Shown here: positions 1 to 10,549 of the stretch, piece after piece
How the letters are laid out: each line of letters begins with the position of its first letter
Numbering within the stretch: the stretch's first letter is position 1
Source of the DNA: Austropuccinia psidii
Lineage: Eukaryota > Basidiomycota > Pucciniomycetes > Pucciniales > Sphaerophragmiaceae
Direction of reading: 5' to 3'
Assembly: GCA_023105745.1 (NCBI GenBank)
Contig: JALGQZ010000013.1
Location: 8,923,105-8,987,104 of the forward strand
DNA length: 64,000 nt
The notes under the pieces: generated by a model
Told to the model about the DNA's origin: nothing
Database searches by the model: none
What the model saw: the letters and a program-made list of their open reading frames with translations, nothing else
Program-made: the position numbers and the translations under genes

Positions 1-451
1 AATCTGTCAAAACATCACCTTGGCCACTCTGTGAGCACCTGGCATCAAATTCTTTTATCCAGGTCCTCGATCACTTTCAAAATCAATTGTCGTAATCCGT
101 GATGAAGATTGGATTCCTCCTCAAATTTCATTTTCTTTATTTTTTCTGTTTCTCTCTTTATATCTGTTTCCTTTTCTCTTTTACTCTTTATATTCTTTCA
201 AAATTTCTTTTCTTATAACTCTTTAACGCCAAAATCTTTACGTCAAATCATGTCTTCAACTTTGTCAAAGCCAAATGTCAAGAGAAGATCAAGTCAACCT
301 CAATTCATATGCCAACAAGCTTATCAGTTCAATTCTTCTTTTCAAGATTCAATACCTCTGGAATCCTTACGTCAAATCCGTCTCATTAGCCTCAACAGGC
401 CTCTACCTTATCTTGGTGCTCAGGAGCTCACCATTCAAGGTAGGGGGGTAC
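1..451 (+). mobile_element. 3' internal end of Gypsy element G1 (non-coding)
   Basis: This is the 3' untranslated tail of a plus-strand Gypsy element whose coding part lies left of the window. It is the reverse complement of the corresponding tail of G2: bases 1-130 pair with about 10075-10195, and 370-451 with about 9741-9800. It ends in a purine-rich polypurine tract (GGTAGGGGGG, about 439-448) directly before the LTR. ORFs here are chance open frames. Confidence 0.8.
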
Positions 452-2134
452 TGTCACAACCACGTATTTTGACCCTCCTCCTTGATGGCGGCGGCAATCC
501 AACCTGGAGCCAAGTTGGGGCCAATTGGCCATGTCATATCATTTATGGCCAATTGACCCCTTTTGGGTGTTCCATGGCTCTTATGCCATAACCCAGTCCA
601 TTGGCCACTTATGGCCTCAGGCCATATCCTGCGTCATTGGCCCTCTTGGCCAATTTCCACCTCACCAACCCCCAGGCCTCCATCATTGTTTTTGGGCCTG
701 GGGGGTCCCTTTGTCTTCCAGGGGCTTCCAGGGCCCATGGCCACCCCTTTCATTATGGGGGTTTTGGCCTAAATGGCCTTTTTGGGCCATTTAGGCCCCC
801 CACGGCTTCTACGGTCCGCGGGCCGTAATACGCGGTCCGCGGTCCGTAGGCGGATTAGGCCCCTTTTGGCCTAATCCAATGAGGCCAAAGGGGGCAGCCA
901 CCTAGCCCCCAAGGCCAGGTGGGTCCCAAACCACAATTGGGCCCACCTGAGCCATTTTTGGCCACCAATCCCTTGGACCCAAATTGGACCAAAAACACCT
1001 TGGATCCATTTTTGGCCATAAATCCCGTAGGACCCATTTTTGGCCCTGGACCACCATGGACCAACTTCACCGTCATGGCCTCTGGCAACCACCAGAGGCC
1101 ACCAAATCATCTCAACAAGCATTTCCCTCAACTTAAGGGGAATTCTTTCCTTTCCTTCATGCACTCCGTACTCAAGATTGCAGGTGTGGTGCATATATGG
1201 TATTATATACCATTATGCACCATTTTTGCTCAGCAATCCAATGGTGACGTTTTCAGGACCCAATTCCACCTTTCCATTTCAAGGTCCATAATTCCAATGC
1301 CCATTTTCGAAGGAGGACTTTTCAGCTTATCAGTCTGGCAATCCATGGCGGTAATTCAGAAGATCATTCAAGGATCCCAACCACCTGTATCTGCAGGAGT
1401 TGGGTTGGTACAATTCATTCAGGATTATTCTAAGGTCAATTTGCAAGAGGTATTACATAATTCAAATCAGTTGTCAAGACATCAAGTATTCAGTACTCCT
1501 TGGACAACCCAATTCTTCCGTACAGGCCTTATTCAATCAACCTGTATGGCGTTGGCCCAATTGGGCCATTTCTTATTCCACTGTGTGAATTCCATCACAC
1601 AGTTCAAATTTCAAGATGGCCAGAACTGTATTTCCCGATTCGGACAATACAGTCATTGATCCACCTTCCAGGATCAACTTTCCAGCTTTTCACATATACT
1701 GGCCACCTTTCAGCACCTGGGAACTTTTTCCCCAGTTAATTAATATAGTGGATTTATTTTTATCCTTATTTTCTTTTACCTTATTAAAGTTAATACTGAT
1801 AATCTTAAGTCAGTCATTCAGCACCCTTTTCTTTTATTTCCTCGCCTGTCCAGTGGATATTGGTTGTCATATCCTTATACTAATTCCATTTCCTTTTCTG
1901 GCAGGTTGAAACAGTGAATTGAGGATTCACTTGGTTGGCTTCTTGGCTTTTGGCTTCTTTATTATCTTTGGCCATTGGCTTCATCTTTTCTTATCTCATC
2001 TTTGGCATACTTGTTTTCCCCTTTATTCTTTCTTGAAGAAATTCATTCTTATTATTCTTTTATCTTTGGAGCCCTCCAAGTGAGTTCTTGATTCCTGAGT
2101 GCCAGGCCCTCTTCTTCCAAGAGCCCCTGTGACA
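452..2134 (+). repeat. 3' LTR of Gypsy element G1
   Basis: A 1683-bp LTR starts TGTCACAACC after the polypurine tract and ends GAGCCCCTGTGACA, so its ends form the inverted repeat TGTCAC/GTGACA. It belongs to the same family as the two G2 LTRs (8304-9740 and 16274-17661), in the opposite orientation. The U3 part (480-1080) is full of GGCCAAT-type words and holds a CpG-dense block at 811-850. The ORFs inside are not genes. The five bases after it (GGTTC, 2135-2139) should be the target duplication, with its partner outside the window. Confidence 0.88.
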
Positions 2135-2817
2135 GGTTCAATCCACTTTCTAGCTCTACCAGTGAGAAAGGAAGTTGAGTAAAGAACTTTCTTCATGTCA
2201 GAGAAGAAATTTGCTGGATCATTATGGAATATCAATTGACAGGATTGGATAAATCCTCTCAATTTATGAGCTTGAGTACCATCAAAAGAATAAGGTGCCT
2301 TCATGGATGGAGTATTGAAAGCAGGGGCTTTGGAATTGTCCCTGGGGGCAACTGCTTGATTGAATTGTCCCATGAATTGAGTCATTTGCTCCATCATCTT
2401 GAGGAGACTTGGTTCAGTTTGAGAGACAAGAGGTTGACTAGAAAGGGCTATATTAGAAGCCTAAGGCACCTCTGGAGAATTTGCCAAGTCATCTTCCACT
2501 TCAGTCTTCCCAGAATCTTTCTCTTCCACAGAATCTTCCCCCTCTTCATCTTCCATTTCCCCTAATCTTGCTCTTGCACCTTCAGACATGCCAGGGTAGC
2601 CACACAAAAGTCCAGAAAAGGATCTTGATCTTATAGATTTCATTCCACCTCTTCTTGAGGGTGCTTCTCCTTCCATTTTTGGTCCTCTGTCCAAGATTTC
2701 ACTCAGTTGATGAACTGATGGTGTGCGGTCAAGAGGCTCTCTTGCTGTAGGAGTGAGAACAGCTGGAATTTTTTGGGATCTAGTGTTCTTGGCTGGGGGA
2801 CTATGCTGAATTGGCAT
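2135..2817 (-). pseudogene. Gag of a G2-family Gypsy element (element D), truncated by G1
   Basis: The frame starts MPIQHSPPAKNTRS near 2817 and has the acidic linker EDEEGEDSVEEKDSG. It then has the gag core: MMEQMTQFMGQF, FNTPSMKAPYSFDGTQ, FIQSCQLIFHND and GRARKWIEP. The same blocks occur in the G2 gag (14150-15521). One nonsense codon follows NSPEVP (near 2460), and the gene is cut at 2134 where the G1 LTR is inserted. Gag would form the virus-like particle of the retrotransposon. The rest of this element is outside the window, so this copy is dead. Confidence 0.85.
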
Positions 2818-2883
2818 TATGAAAAGAGATAGGATAAAAACTTGATGGTATTGAGAATAAGAATCACAACTTGGCCAAATCAA

Positions 2884-3532
2884 TCACAATAAAAAAATCT
2901 TGATGGTCTTGAGGAATCAATTCAAATCTTGAGGTGAAATCAAATTCAGTCGATAATCAAAATCAATTTAATCAATATCAACAATCAATTCAAATCAAAT
3001 ATCAATAAACTTGAGTAAATCAATAGTCAATCAATCAGTGTGTTCAATATGAAAATGAAGGTCTTGAGGAATCAATCAATCAATTCAAAATCTTCAGGAT
3101 TCAGTTCAATATCTTGATGAGTCAAGTCAATCAATAATCAAAATAAATTCTCGAGGATCAATCAAATATCTTGAGAATTCAAAGTCAATCAATCCAGTCC
3201 AGATAAGTCCTGAATCAATAACCCAAATGAATCCCAATGAATAATCCAATCAATTACACCAATAAATAGCTTTTGACAAGACCTGAATAAGAACACAGAA
3301 AAAATAATGATTTGATAAAATAAAGTGAAGTAAATGAAATGGTCAGCAATGATTCAGAAAGAAGAAAGTTTCAATTTTCATATGAATAGAAAGAATGAGA
3401 TGAAAACTGATGCAAGAGAAAAAACCATACTCATTAAGAATCATAAAGTCATGAAAGATCATAATTGATTAATGAGAGAAATGAATTTAAATTAATGAAA
3501 AGAAAGAATCAAATATGAGTTAATTAATTTAA
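2884..3532 (-). repeat. AT-rich leader of element D, low-complexity AATCAATC-type repeat
   Basis: Between the gag start and the 5' LTR lies AT-rich sequence dominated by irregular repeats of AATCAATC, TCTTGAGG and CAAATC. The same kind of leader lies at the same place in G2 (15540-16273). I see no coding signal. Confidence 0.65.
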
Positions 3533-4560
3533 TTTCAAAGGGGCTCTTCTAAGTGAAGAAGGCCTGGCACTCACTTAGGGAGGGCTCAAGGATATGATAA
3601 GACAAAATACACTTAAGAGTGTTAGGAGATGAATTACTAATAAAAGAAATATAAGAAAGCAGCAACAAAAGAAATAAGAGTAAAGAATAAAAGAGCCAAC
3701 CACAAACAAGTCCAATTCCACTGTTTCAACCTGTCAGAATGAAAATAGAAGGGTTAATAAGGATATGGCCACCCAGCTCATACTGTACAGGCAAATAAAG
3801 AAATGCAAAGACTAACTTAATACCAAATAGATATAATACACAAAATAAGGATAAGAATTTTCATTAAATAATAAATCAACTAAACTAATTAACTGGGGAA
3901 AAGTCCCCAGGGGGAGAAAGAGGGGCTGGTATATGTGAGAAGCACCAGCCCTGATCCAGAGGAAGAATTTTCATGAGAATAATTGAGTATTGAATGGAGT
4001 CTGGCCAAGACAGGTCCTGTACAGCTGTACAGAACCTGTACAAGAGGTGTGGTGGATTTGAGTGATAATACAGTTTAATAATGGTGTATCCAAACTGTAT
4101 TGGGTGAATCCAACCTGCACAGATGTTGACAGGCTGTATTGATAATCCAGACTGTATGCATGTTTCAGCAAGGAAGATTACTGAAACTGAACACTGATGC
4201 AAATAGTGGATATGCTGATTTGAGGTGTTTGAGTGGGTGTATGAATGAATACCCTTACCCCTGGTGAGTGGTTGTTACTTTGTGTTAAAATTGAGATGTT
4301 GTGGGTAGTTTAGAAGTTATGAGGAATTGAAGTATTTTCAATTGAAATGTCAAAATGTGCAACTGTATTACATAAGTGAACTCTAATTTACATATGAGTT
4401 ATCACTCATTACAGTTGTGTAATGTAAAACTCAATTGAATTGTATGTGTAAATTACAAGTGTATCACATCATTAGGAATTAAAGAAAAAATAAATTGGAA
4501 AGATTAATTCTGGGGGGAAAAGGTACTCTAGCTGCAAGTGGGAGCCAGACCCCCAAATTC
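3533..4560 (-). repeat. Degenerate 5' LTR of element D (right boundary uncertain)
   Basis: The left edge TTTCAAAGGGGCTCTT aligns with the G2 LTR edge TGTCACAGGGGCTCTT and follows the same TTAATTAAT stretch. Further blocks match the G2 LTR: CCTGGCACTCA, the ACTGGGGAAAAGTCCCCAGG region (3892-3912) and GGCTGGTATATGTGA. The terminal TG..CA is decayed, and I could not place the right end exactly. Confidence 0.55.
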
Positions 4561-5589
4561 CTTGCTGACAGGCATAGGATGTCAAAATCAATGTGAAAGT
4601 TCATCATTTTTGGCGTGGAATTGAGTCACAGGGTCTGTGTCTCAATTGATGATAAGGTTTTGATACCAACCAGGGCAGTTTTAACTGTTGCCAAGAGGGT
4701 AACACTACCATTGAGCTTGAAAACTCTTAGTCAAAACAGCTTCAACTGGTTTTCACGTCTCCTACACACATTCCCACATGTTTTGAAGGCTCTAGACCAG
4801 GTGTTACTTTAGTAATGGCTGATTTAATGGTTGAAAATGGCTAAAATCAGCCCTTTTTTTGTCTAAGCCAGGGTTCAATGATGCCATAATTGGCTTTTCT
4901 GTTGTTAAAGTATTATCAAAGACTGACAAGAGTAAATTTTACTTTTGGATTAAGAATATTTATTTCTATAAAATAATGTCTTCTTTGCCCCACTTTTCTC
5001 TCCATGTTAGAATCTTTTCCTTTTATAATTAGTTTAAGCACTGTTAAACCAATCAATAAAGTATTCCAACCACCCTTTTTATATAATTTTAAACCTGTCA
5101 ACCATTTGAAAATATTATAATCATTGTTTGTAACTCTTATAATCATTTTGACCCCTTGAACCACCCCATAAGTGAATTAAAGCATCTTTCATCACTGTTA
5201 ACTTTGTCACTTTGTTTCCAAATTCACTCTGGTCACTTTTGGGCCTTTTTTCTTTTTAAATACCTTTTCAAAGACTTTTTTCTCTAATTAATCTTTTGAA
5301 ATTCTTTTCTCAATTAATTCCAATTGAAATTGCTCTTGAAGGAATTTCTTTTGTAGCCTTAAATCTCTTATGTAGAGCAGTTTTGTATAGATTTTTATTG
5401 TTGGTAAATCAATAGATAGCTATAACTCTTATTTCTTATACTTATAAAGTTAAAGACAAGAAACATTGGCACATTTTCTCTTAGAAATACTATTTCATAC
5501 TATTTTTTAATCATATTTTACCTTATACAAATTTTGAGGACAGCAAACGTACTTGATTTTTAATCAAAGTTTCATATCCACACCTTAGA
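4561..5589. other. AT-rich stretch without recognisable gene
   Basis: No domain, splice-consistent gene or transposon end was recognised. The short open frames at 4615-4812 (+) and 4916-5164 (-) have no family resemblance I know. It may include the decayed 3' part of the LINE to its right. Confidence 0.4.
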
Positions 5590-5960
5590 ATACTGATAGT
5601 ACTATCATTTAAGAGGAGGCTGTATAAGCATCATAGGAGGAGTTCAGCATGATTTTTACAGGAGTAATTAGAGAACCCCCTACTTCCCTCTTGATGAAGG
5701 TGAATGAGGGATGTTTAATGTTGATGTATAAGTGGCTTTGGATGCATATAGCATAATTATCTGCTACATACCATAGTATTGTAACATGCTTAAAACCTGG
5801 GTGTGTGGGAGGCATTAGTGTATTTGGGTTAATCCAGGCCCCTCAAATGAGCATCAAGTAAAAATTTTGACTATTTTCTTGCATGGCTTCAGTAGAATTA
5901 TTTCTGGAATGGCAGTTCAGTTGAAGAATGTCTTAAAGGCTAGTGGGGAAGAGGAAGCAG
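5590..5960 (-). pseudogene. LINE ORF2 N-terminus (EEP endonuclease), Tad1-like remnant
   Basis: On the minus strand the frame reads LQLNCHSRNNSTEAM, then WINPNTLMPPTHPGFKHVT. This resembles the start of the exonuclease-endonuclease-phosphatase domain of Tad1-type non-LTR retrotransposons, where a Q-x-N-x-N/H-x2-N strand is followed by QEPWINP. The catalytic E of QEPW is lost: a stop codon stands just before G-A-W. No reverse transcriptase follows downstream, so the copy is truncated and dead. ORF1 of the same element lies just upstream (6190-7330). Confidence 0.65.
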
Positions 5961-6189
5961 AAATCTTGTAGAATGTCTCTGTGACTATATCAGGATAAGC
6001 GTTATTCATAGTGTTGTCTGATGAAAAATGTGGTATAGCTGGTAACTTCAGATCACTCAGAAAATTCATATTTTAAAAAATGATTATTGAGAAAATTAAT
6101 CAAAGAATCTGAAAAGTCAAAACAAGGGGAAAGTAAAAGAAAACAAATCAAAATAAAAGCTGACTGTCTTCACCATGTAAGAGAGAAAC

Positions 6190-7330
6190 AATTTGAAAGA
6201 GGAGAAAAGTTCTGATTCAGGCGATTTCCTTCCCTTTTATAATTTTTTTTCAACAATTGCCAATGTGGCTGAACAAGAAGGGCAGTCTTTAGTCATGCAT
6301 TGGTGCAAATATTGTAGATTGTTGATGTCAATTCTGAAATTGGGGCTTTCTTTCTTGGCCATTATAAAACACTTGAAGCATTGGATTCCTTTGGGTTTTT
6401 CAGCAATGGATTCGTCTATAGTGTGTTCACCACTGCCGCATTTTGTGCAGCAGGGGTTGTTTTGGCATGAGTGAGTAACATGACAAAAAGTTTGACAACA
6501 ATAGCATTTTGGAGGGAGCTTTTTATATTTGGTGGCTTAGTCATTAAGACCTTCAGAATAGAGGCACCTTTTTCTACTGCGTTTGCTATGTTTTTGTCTG
6601 AGAAGTATATTAAAACTGAGCCATGTTTTTTCTTGAATTCAACAGGGTTCCCTAGCCACCTGCAGGATTAGATACTTTTATCAGGTAGGTAGTTAACACC
6701 TATCAAGTTTTCTACCAACAAAAGGGAACCTGGCCTAACAAGATTAGTTGAGGCAGAATGGATTAGCATTGGAAAACGTACTGGTTTTGCATCTAAGTGT
6801 TTATCAGCATTTTTGGACTACAGGGCTCAGTGATCCATTAGCAACTGGCCTAGTACTCTAGAAGAGACGTAAAATTTGACATTGCTTGAGGGTAGAATTC
6901 TAGCCCTGTTAATTTCAGGTTTGGTTGATAGGGATGGTGAATCAATTTTAGATAGGAAAATAGAGAAACAATGTCTGATTGTTGTTTATCTTTGAAAATT
7001 CTATCTCGAGGAGCTGGGAATACAATAAAAGAGGCGGCTTTGAAACAATTAATTTGTTTACTTGCCAGTAATTTGGGCAGGGTTTTGACCGTTCACACTA
7101 ATAGTGGGGTTTCAGAACCAAGTGTTGTTTCAGATTAGCACCAATGGGGTTTTGCATGCTGTGATTCAATGAGACTGGGGGCTGCTAGATGCTTGGGAGA
7201 GAGAAATGTTTTGGGTTTGATTATGATTTTTTGAAAGGGGAGGAAAACAAAGAGACGGTTTTTGTTGGGCTCAAGAGTTACTATAGCTAGGGAATGTAGG
7301 AGCGTGGGATTTGAAACCATTAGCTTGCAC
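6190..7330 (-). pseudogene. LINE ORF1 (zinc-knuckle nucleic-acid-binding protein), Tad1-like remnant
   Basis: Minus-strand frames contain a perfect CX2CX4HX4C zinc knuckle, CYCCQTFCHVTHSC (Cys codon at 6504-6506). A second, decayed knuckle, CTKCGSGEHTIDES, follows, with its last Cys changed to Ser. Upstream is NPVEFKKKHGSVLIYF and NAVEKGASILKV, which resembles the RRM-like part of Tad1 ORF1 proteins. The frame shifts just before the first knuckle. ORF1 proteins coat the LINE RNA. Two or three frames must be combined, so this is a relic. The extent towards 7330 is approximate. Confidence 0.6.
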
Positions 7331-7624
7331 ATTTGCCTTTTCGAGTTTCAGATGCTTCACTGACTCTATCAAGGACATGACCAGCTTGGTAAGTTGATTG
7401 ACTGGGACAAGACTATTCAGATGTTGGTTTTGTATTGGAGAAGTTTTAGGAGATCAAAGCCTAAGTTTGAGCTGTTCCTGATTCTACAGCAATAGAGGGT
7501 GACAAAATAGTTGTATTAATTTCCCTCAGTTGTGAACGGGAGGAGCTCTGCAAGTAGCGATTGTTTCATGATATCCTCCCCTTTGGCTCCTTTAAATTTA
7601 AAGGCCAGTGGGAGGGGGGATGGG
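7331..7624. other. Junction between LINE remnant and Copia 3' end, no gene seen
   Basis: No supported coding region. It lies between the LINE ORF1 remnant and the probable 3' LTR of the Copia element. The exact Copia/LINE junction was not resolved. Confidence 0.35.
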
Positions 7625-8157
7625 TCTGTCACAAGACGCAGAGAAAGAGTTTAGTGTTAGAGGTTAAAACTAGGATGTTTTACTACATTAACTAGACCTA
7701 CATGATTAATGAGAGTGTAGGAATTTACCTAAGGGTGGATAGCACCGTGCAAAATTAATGAAGCTTCTTTATACAACAATGATTGCTAATAAACACAATG
7801 ACCAAACTAGACTAAGACAATGATCAGTTTTACTTCTTTTAATGAGATGTTAGTATGTTTTTGACTGTACCTGAATCAGTCGTCAATTAAATAAATAAAT
7901 AAAGAGAAGATGGAGAAGAAATAAAGAAGAGAGTAACAAAGGAAATAAGAAAGGAAAAGCAATGAAAAATAAAAGGAGATGTCAAGGAGAATAAAGGAAA
8001 GAGAGGATTTCCCTCCCCTGATTCAGGTAGAGGGGACCACTTATAAGGTGAACTGATCATTGTTTAGTGATGCGCATTGATCTTTGGCACTCGGGTGAAT
8101 TGTTGGAGTTGAGGCTAGGAGTGTCAATCATCTTGGTCTGTCTTGAGATGGCTTTCA
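7625..8157 (-). repeat. Probable 3' LTR of the outer Copia element
   Basis: Downstream of the Copia coding end, the minus strand reads GTGAGGGGGAA (polypurine tract) and then TTTTGAAAGCC, a plausible TG start for the LTR at about 8157. The other end is provisionally set at TGTCACAAGACG (7628 region). No second copy is in the window, so the boundaries are guesses. Confidence 0.4.
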
Positions 8158-8303
8158 AAATTCCCCCTCACACCTAGCCACACAACACTCAAGCAGGAGA
8201 GTGCTCTGGACAGGGTAGGGCGAGGAACTGACTTTGTGAGAAAGTCAGCTAGCATCGCGGAGGTTGGAGTGTAGCTGAGTCATATAGCAGATGAACGAGT
8301 GAC
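8158..8303 (-). pseudogene. C-terminal end of Copia RNase H, separated from the rest by G2
   Basis: The minus strand from 8303 reads on in frame from the RNase H ORF that stops at 17662. The joint passes through RSSAI, one stop, LSYTPTSAM, LADFLTKSVPRPTLSRAL and WLGVRG. The LADFLTK motif is the hallmark end of Ty1/Copia RNase H. The two halves are 9.36 kb apart because Gypsy G2 is inserted between them with the duplication GTGAC (8299-8303 and 17662-17666). Confidence 0.88.
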
Positions 8304-9740
8304 TGTCACAGGGGCTCATGGACAGAAAAACAAGAGTGGCCTGGCACTCAGAAATCAGGGAACTCACTTGGAAGATTCCAAAGAATAAAGAAAATAAAAT
8401 AAAAGAATTAAATTCCTCTAAGAAATATGCAGGTACAAGATGAGATGCAATAAGAGGAAAGAGAAGCCAAATTGCCAAAGAGCCAACCAAGTAAGTCCTT
8501 AATCACTGTTTCAACCTGCCAAAATGAACAATGGAATTAGTAAGTATATGACAACCAAATATCCATTGACAGGAAAAGAAAGCATAAGAGAAAAGGTGCT
8601 AAATGACTGACCTGATAATATCAGTATTCAGTTTACAAAAATGGTAAGATAAATAAAGATAAAATGAAATCAAAATATATTAATTAACTGGGGAAAGACC
8701 CCCCAGGGTGGAAAGGGTAGCTGGTATATGTGAAAGGTTGGGAGCTTGAGCTCTTCAGGATGAAAACTGATCTGTATTGATCCTTGAGGCTTTATTGATT
8801 GTTTTTTGAATTGATACAGCTGGCTAATATTGAAATTGAAATGGGTTGAATGAATTTCCCATACTTGAAACTGAAATACAGTTCTTGATGGATACAGACT
8901 GTGTTGAAATGAAGGTGGTTGCCAAGATGGATTGAGTGGAGCTTTGACACTTGACAAATGAATGAATGAATGAACTGCCTCTTGAATCCCTTGAGAATGA
9001 TTTAACAGTATTGCCTTGGAGGATTACTGTGAATGAAATTATCCAATGACCTCTTGATGGCGTGATTGGTCTTTGACGCTGAAACACTTTCTCTTGAGCC
9101 TTGATGAGTCCTCTGAATGATTGGGTGCCTTGATGAAGTGATGATATGTTGGAATATTGAAATGACCATTTGATATTGCCACCATTTAATTGCTGTTGAA
9201 AAATGATTCATAATGATATATAACATCATTTATGGCATATTGGTTCATTGGAAAGAAGATTATGTCCAAAGGTCTTGAGATGGAAAGACAGAGGGGAAAA
9301 AGATGGATGTGATGGTATCAGAGCTTGTAATGGTGTTTCTGGGTCCTTTGGGGCTTTTGGCCACTTTTGGGGTATGAGCCAAAAACTGGCCCCAAGGGCA
9401 GGAAAGTGTCTTTTGGACAATTTGTGTCAAGTGCGCAAATGTGCAAAATGTTCAAATATGCGCAAATGCGCAAATGGCCAAAACAGCCATTTGGGCCATT
9501 TCCCCTGGTTTTGAGGGAAATGACCAGAAATACCCAATTGGGAACAAATTGCCACTATGTTTCTGGATTGAGGTGAAGGGCCATGAAGGCCCCAAAAGAC
9601 AAATGGCCATAAATGGTCCATAAGATGATTATGTGGCCATATTGGCCACTGGTGATGGATATGGCCAATTGGCCATAAAAGGAATGTGGCTTGATATGCC
9701 ATACCGAGATCCAAGGAGGTGAATTTGCATGGTTGTGACA
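8304..9740 (-). repeat. 3' LTR of G2
   Basis: A 1437-bp LTR; on the minus strand it starts TGTCACAACCATGC and ends CCCCTGTGACA. It is preceded (9741-9752) by the polypurine tract TGGGGGGTAT on the minus strand. Around 9430-9475 it holds a run of TGCGCAAA-type words, a CpG-containing block in an otherwise CpG-poor LTR. Confidence 0.9.
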
Positions 9741-9752
9741 ATACCCCCCACC

Positions 9753-10549
9753 TTGAAATGGTGAGCTCCTGAGCACCAATACAAGGTGAATCCTGTTGAG
9801 GCAATTGGCAAGGATTGATAGTGGGATATAGGAAAGTTCTTTTAAGAGGAAAATGAAATAATAACTGATATTAACAATCTGTCATATGATGCAGGACTTG
9901 CTTGATCTTCTTTTGAGCTTGGCTTCATGATTGATGATGCTGTAATGAATTAATATTCTTTGAGATGAATTTTTGATATGATAAAATGAAAATGAAAATA
10001 AAATTTAATATAAAGAATGAAAATGAAAATAAAATAAAGAGAAAAGAGAAAAGAAAAATGAATTGACTCTTGAGGAGGTTACAATCTTCATCACGGAGGT
10101 TGATAACTGATTTTGAAATCGGCCAAGGACGTGGAAAGAGAAATTTGATGCCAGGTGCTCACAAAGTGGCCAAGGTGATGTTTTGACAAGATTGTAGACC
10201 CCTCAGGGAAGTGCACACCAGGAGAGGAACTTACTTTTGGTAATTACCACTCCCGCCAGTGCCATAAAAATAAAAACAAGAAATGTTGAAGGAATGAATT
10301 TGAATTTTGAAGTCTTGGAATTGAATTGAAAATTGAATGGCCCATTGTCCCAAGTGAAAATGGCCATAAGATTGGAAATGAAGTTCAACTCCATGCCAAA
10401 GATCTGTGTCCAAAATTGCAAAGTGCTCACAGAGTGGCCCAGGTGCTGCTTACAACAAAAAAAAGAATAGAATACCCCTAAAGGTGCAGATCTACCAGGA
10501 GTGGGACTTACTTTTGGTAATTCCCCTCCCCACCACGCACCATAATGAA
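9753..10549 (-). repeat. 3' untranslated tail of G2, with an internal direct repeat
   Basis: No coding signal lies between the chromodomain stop and the polypurine tract. Two segments, about 10147-10260 and 10420-10543, are diverged direct repeats. Both contain GTGCTCACA-AGTGGCC and ACTTACTTTTGGTAATT. Confidence 0.6.

Noticed and set aside
109..828. Overlapping open frames in and before the G1 LTR
   Set aside because: No domain; they lie in a 3' tail and LTR whose homologues are non-coding.
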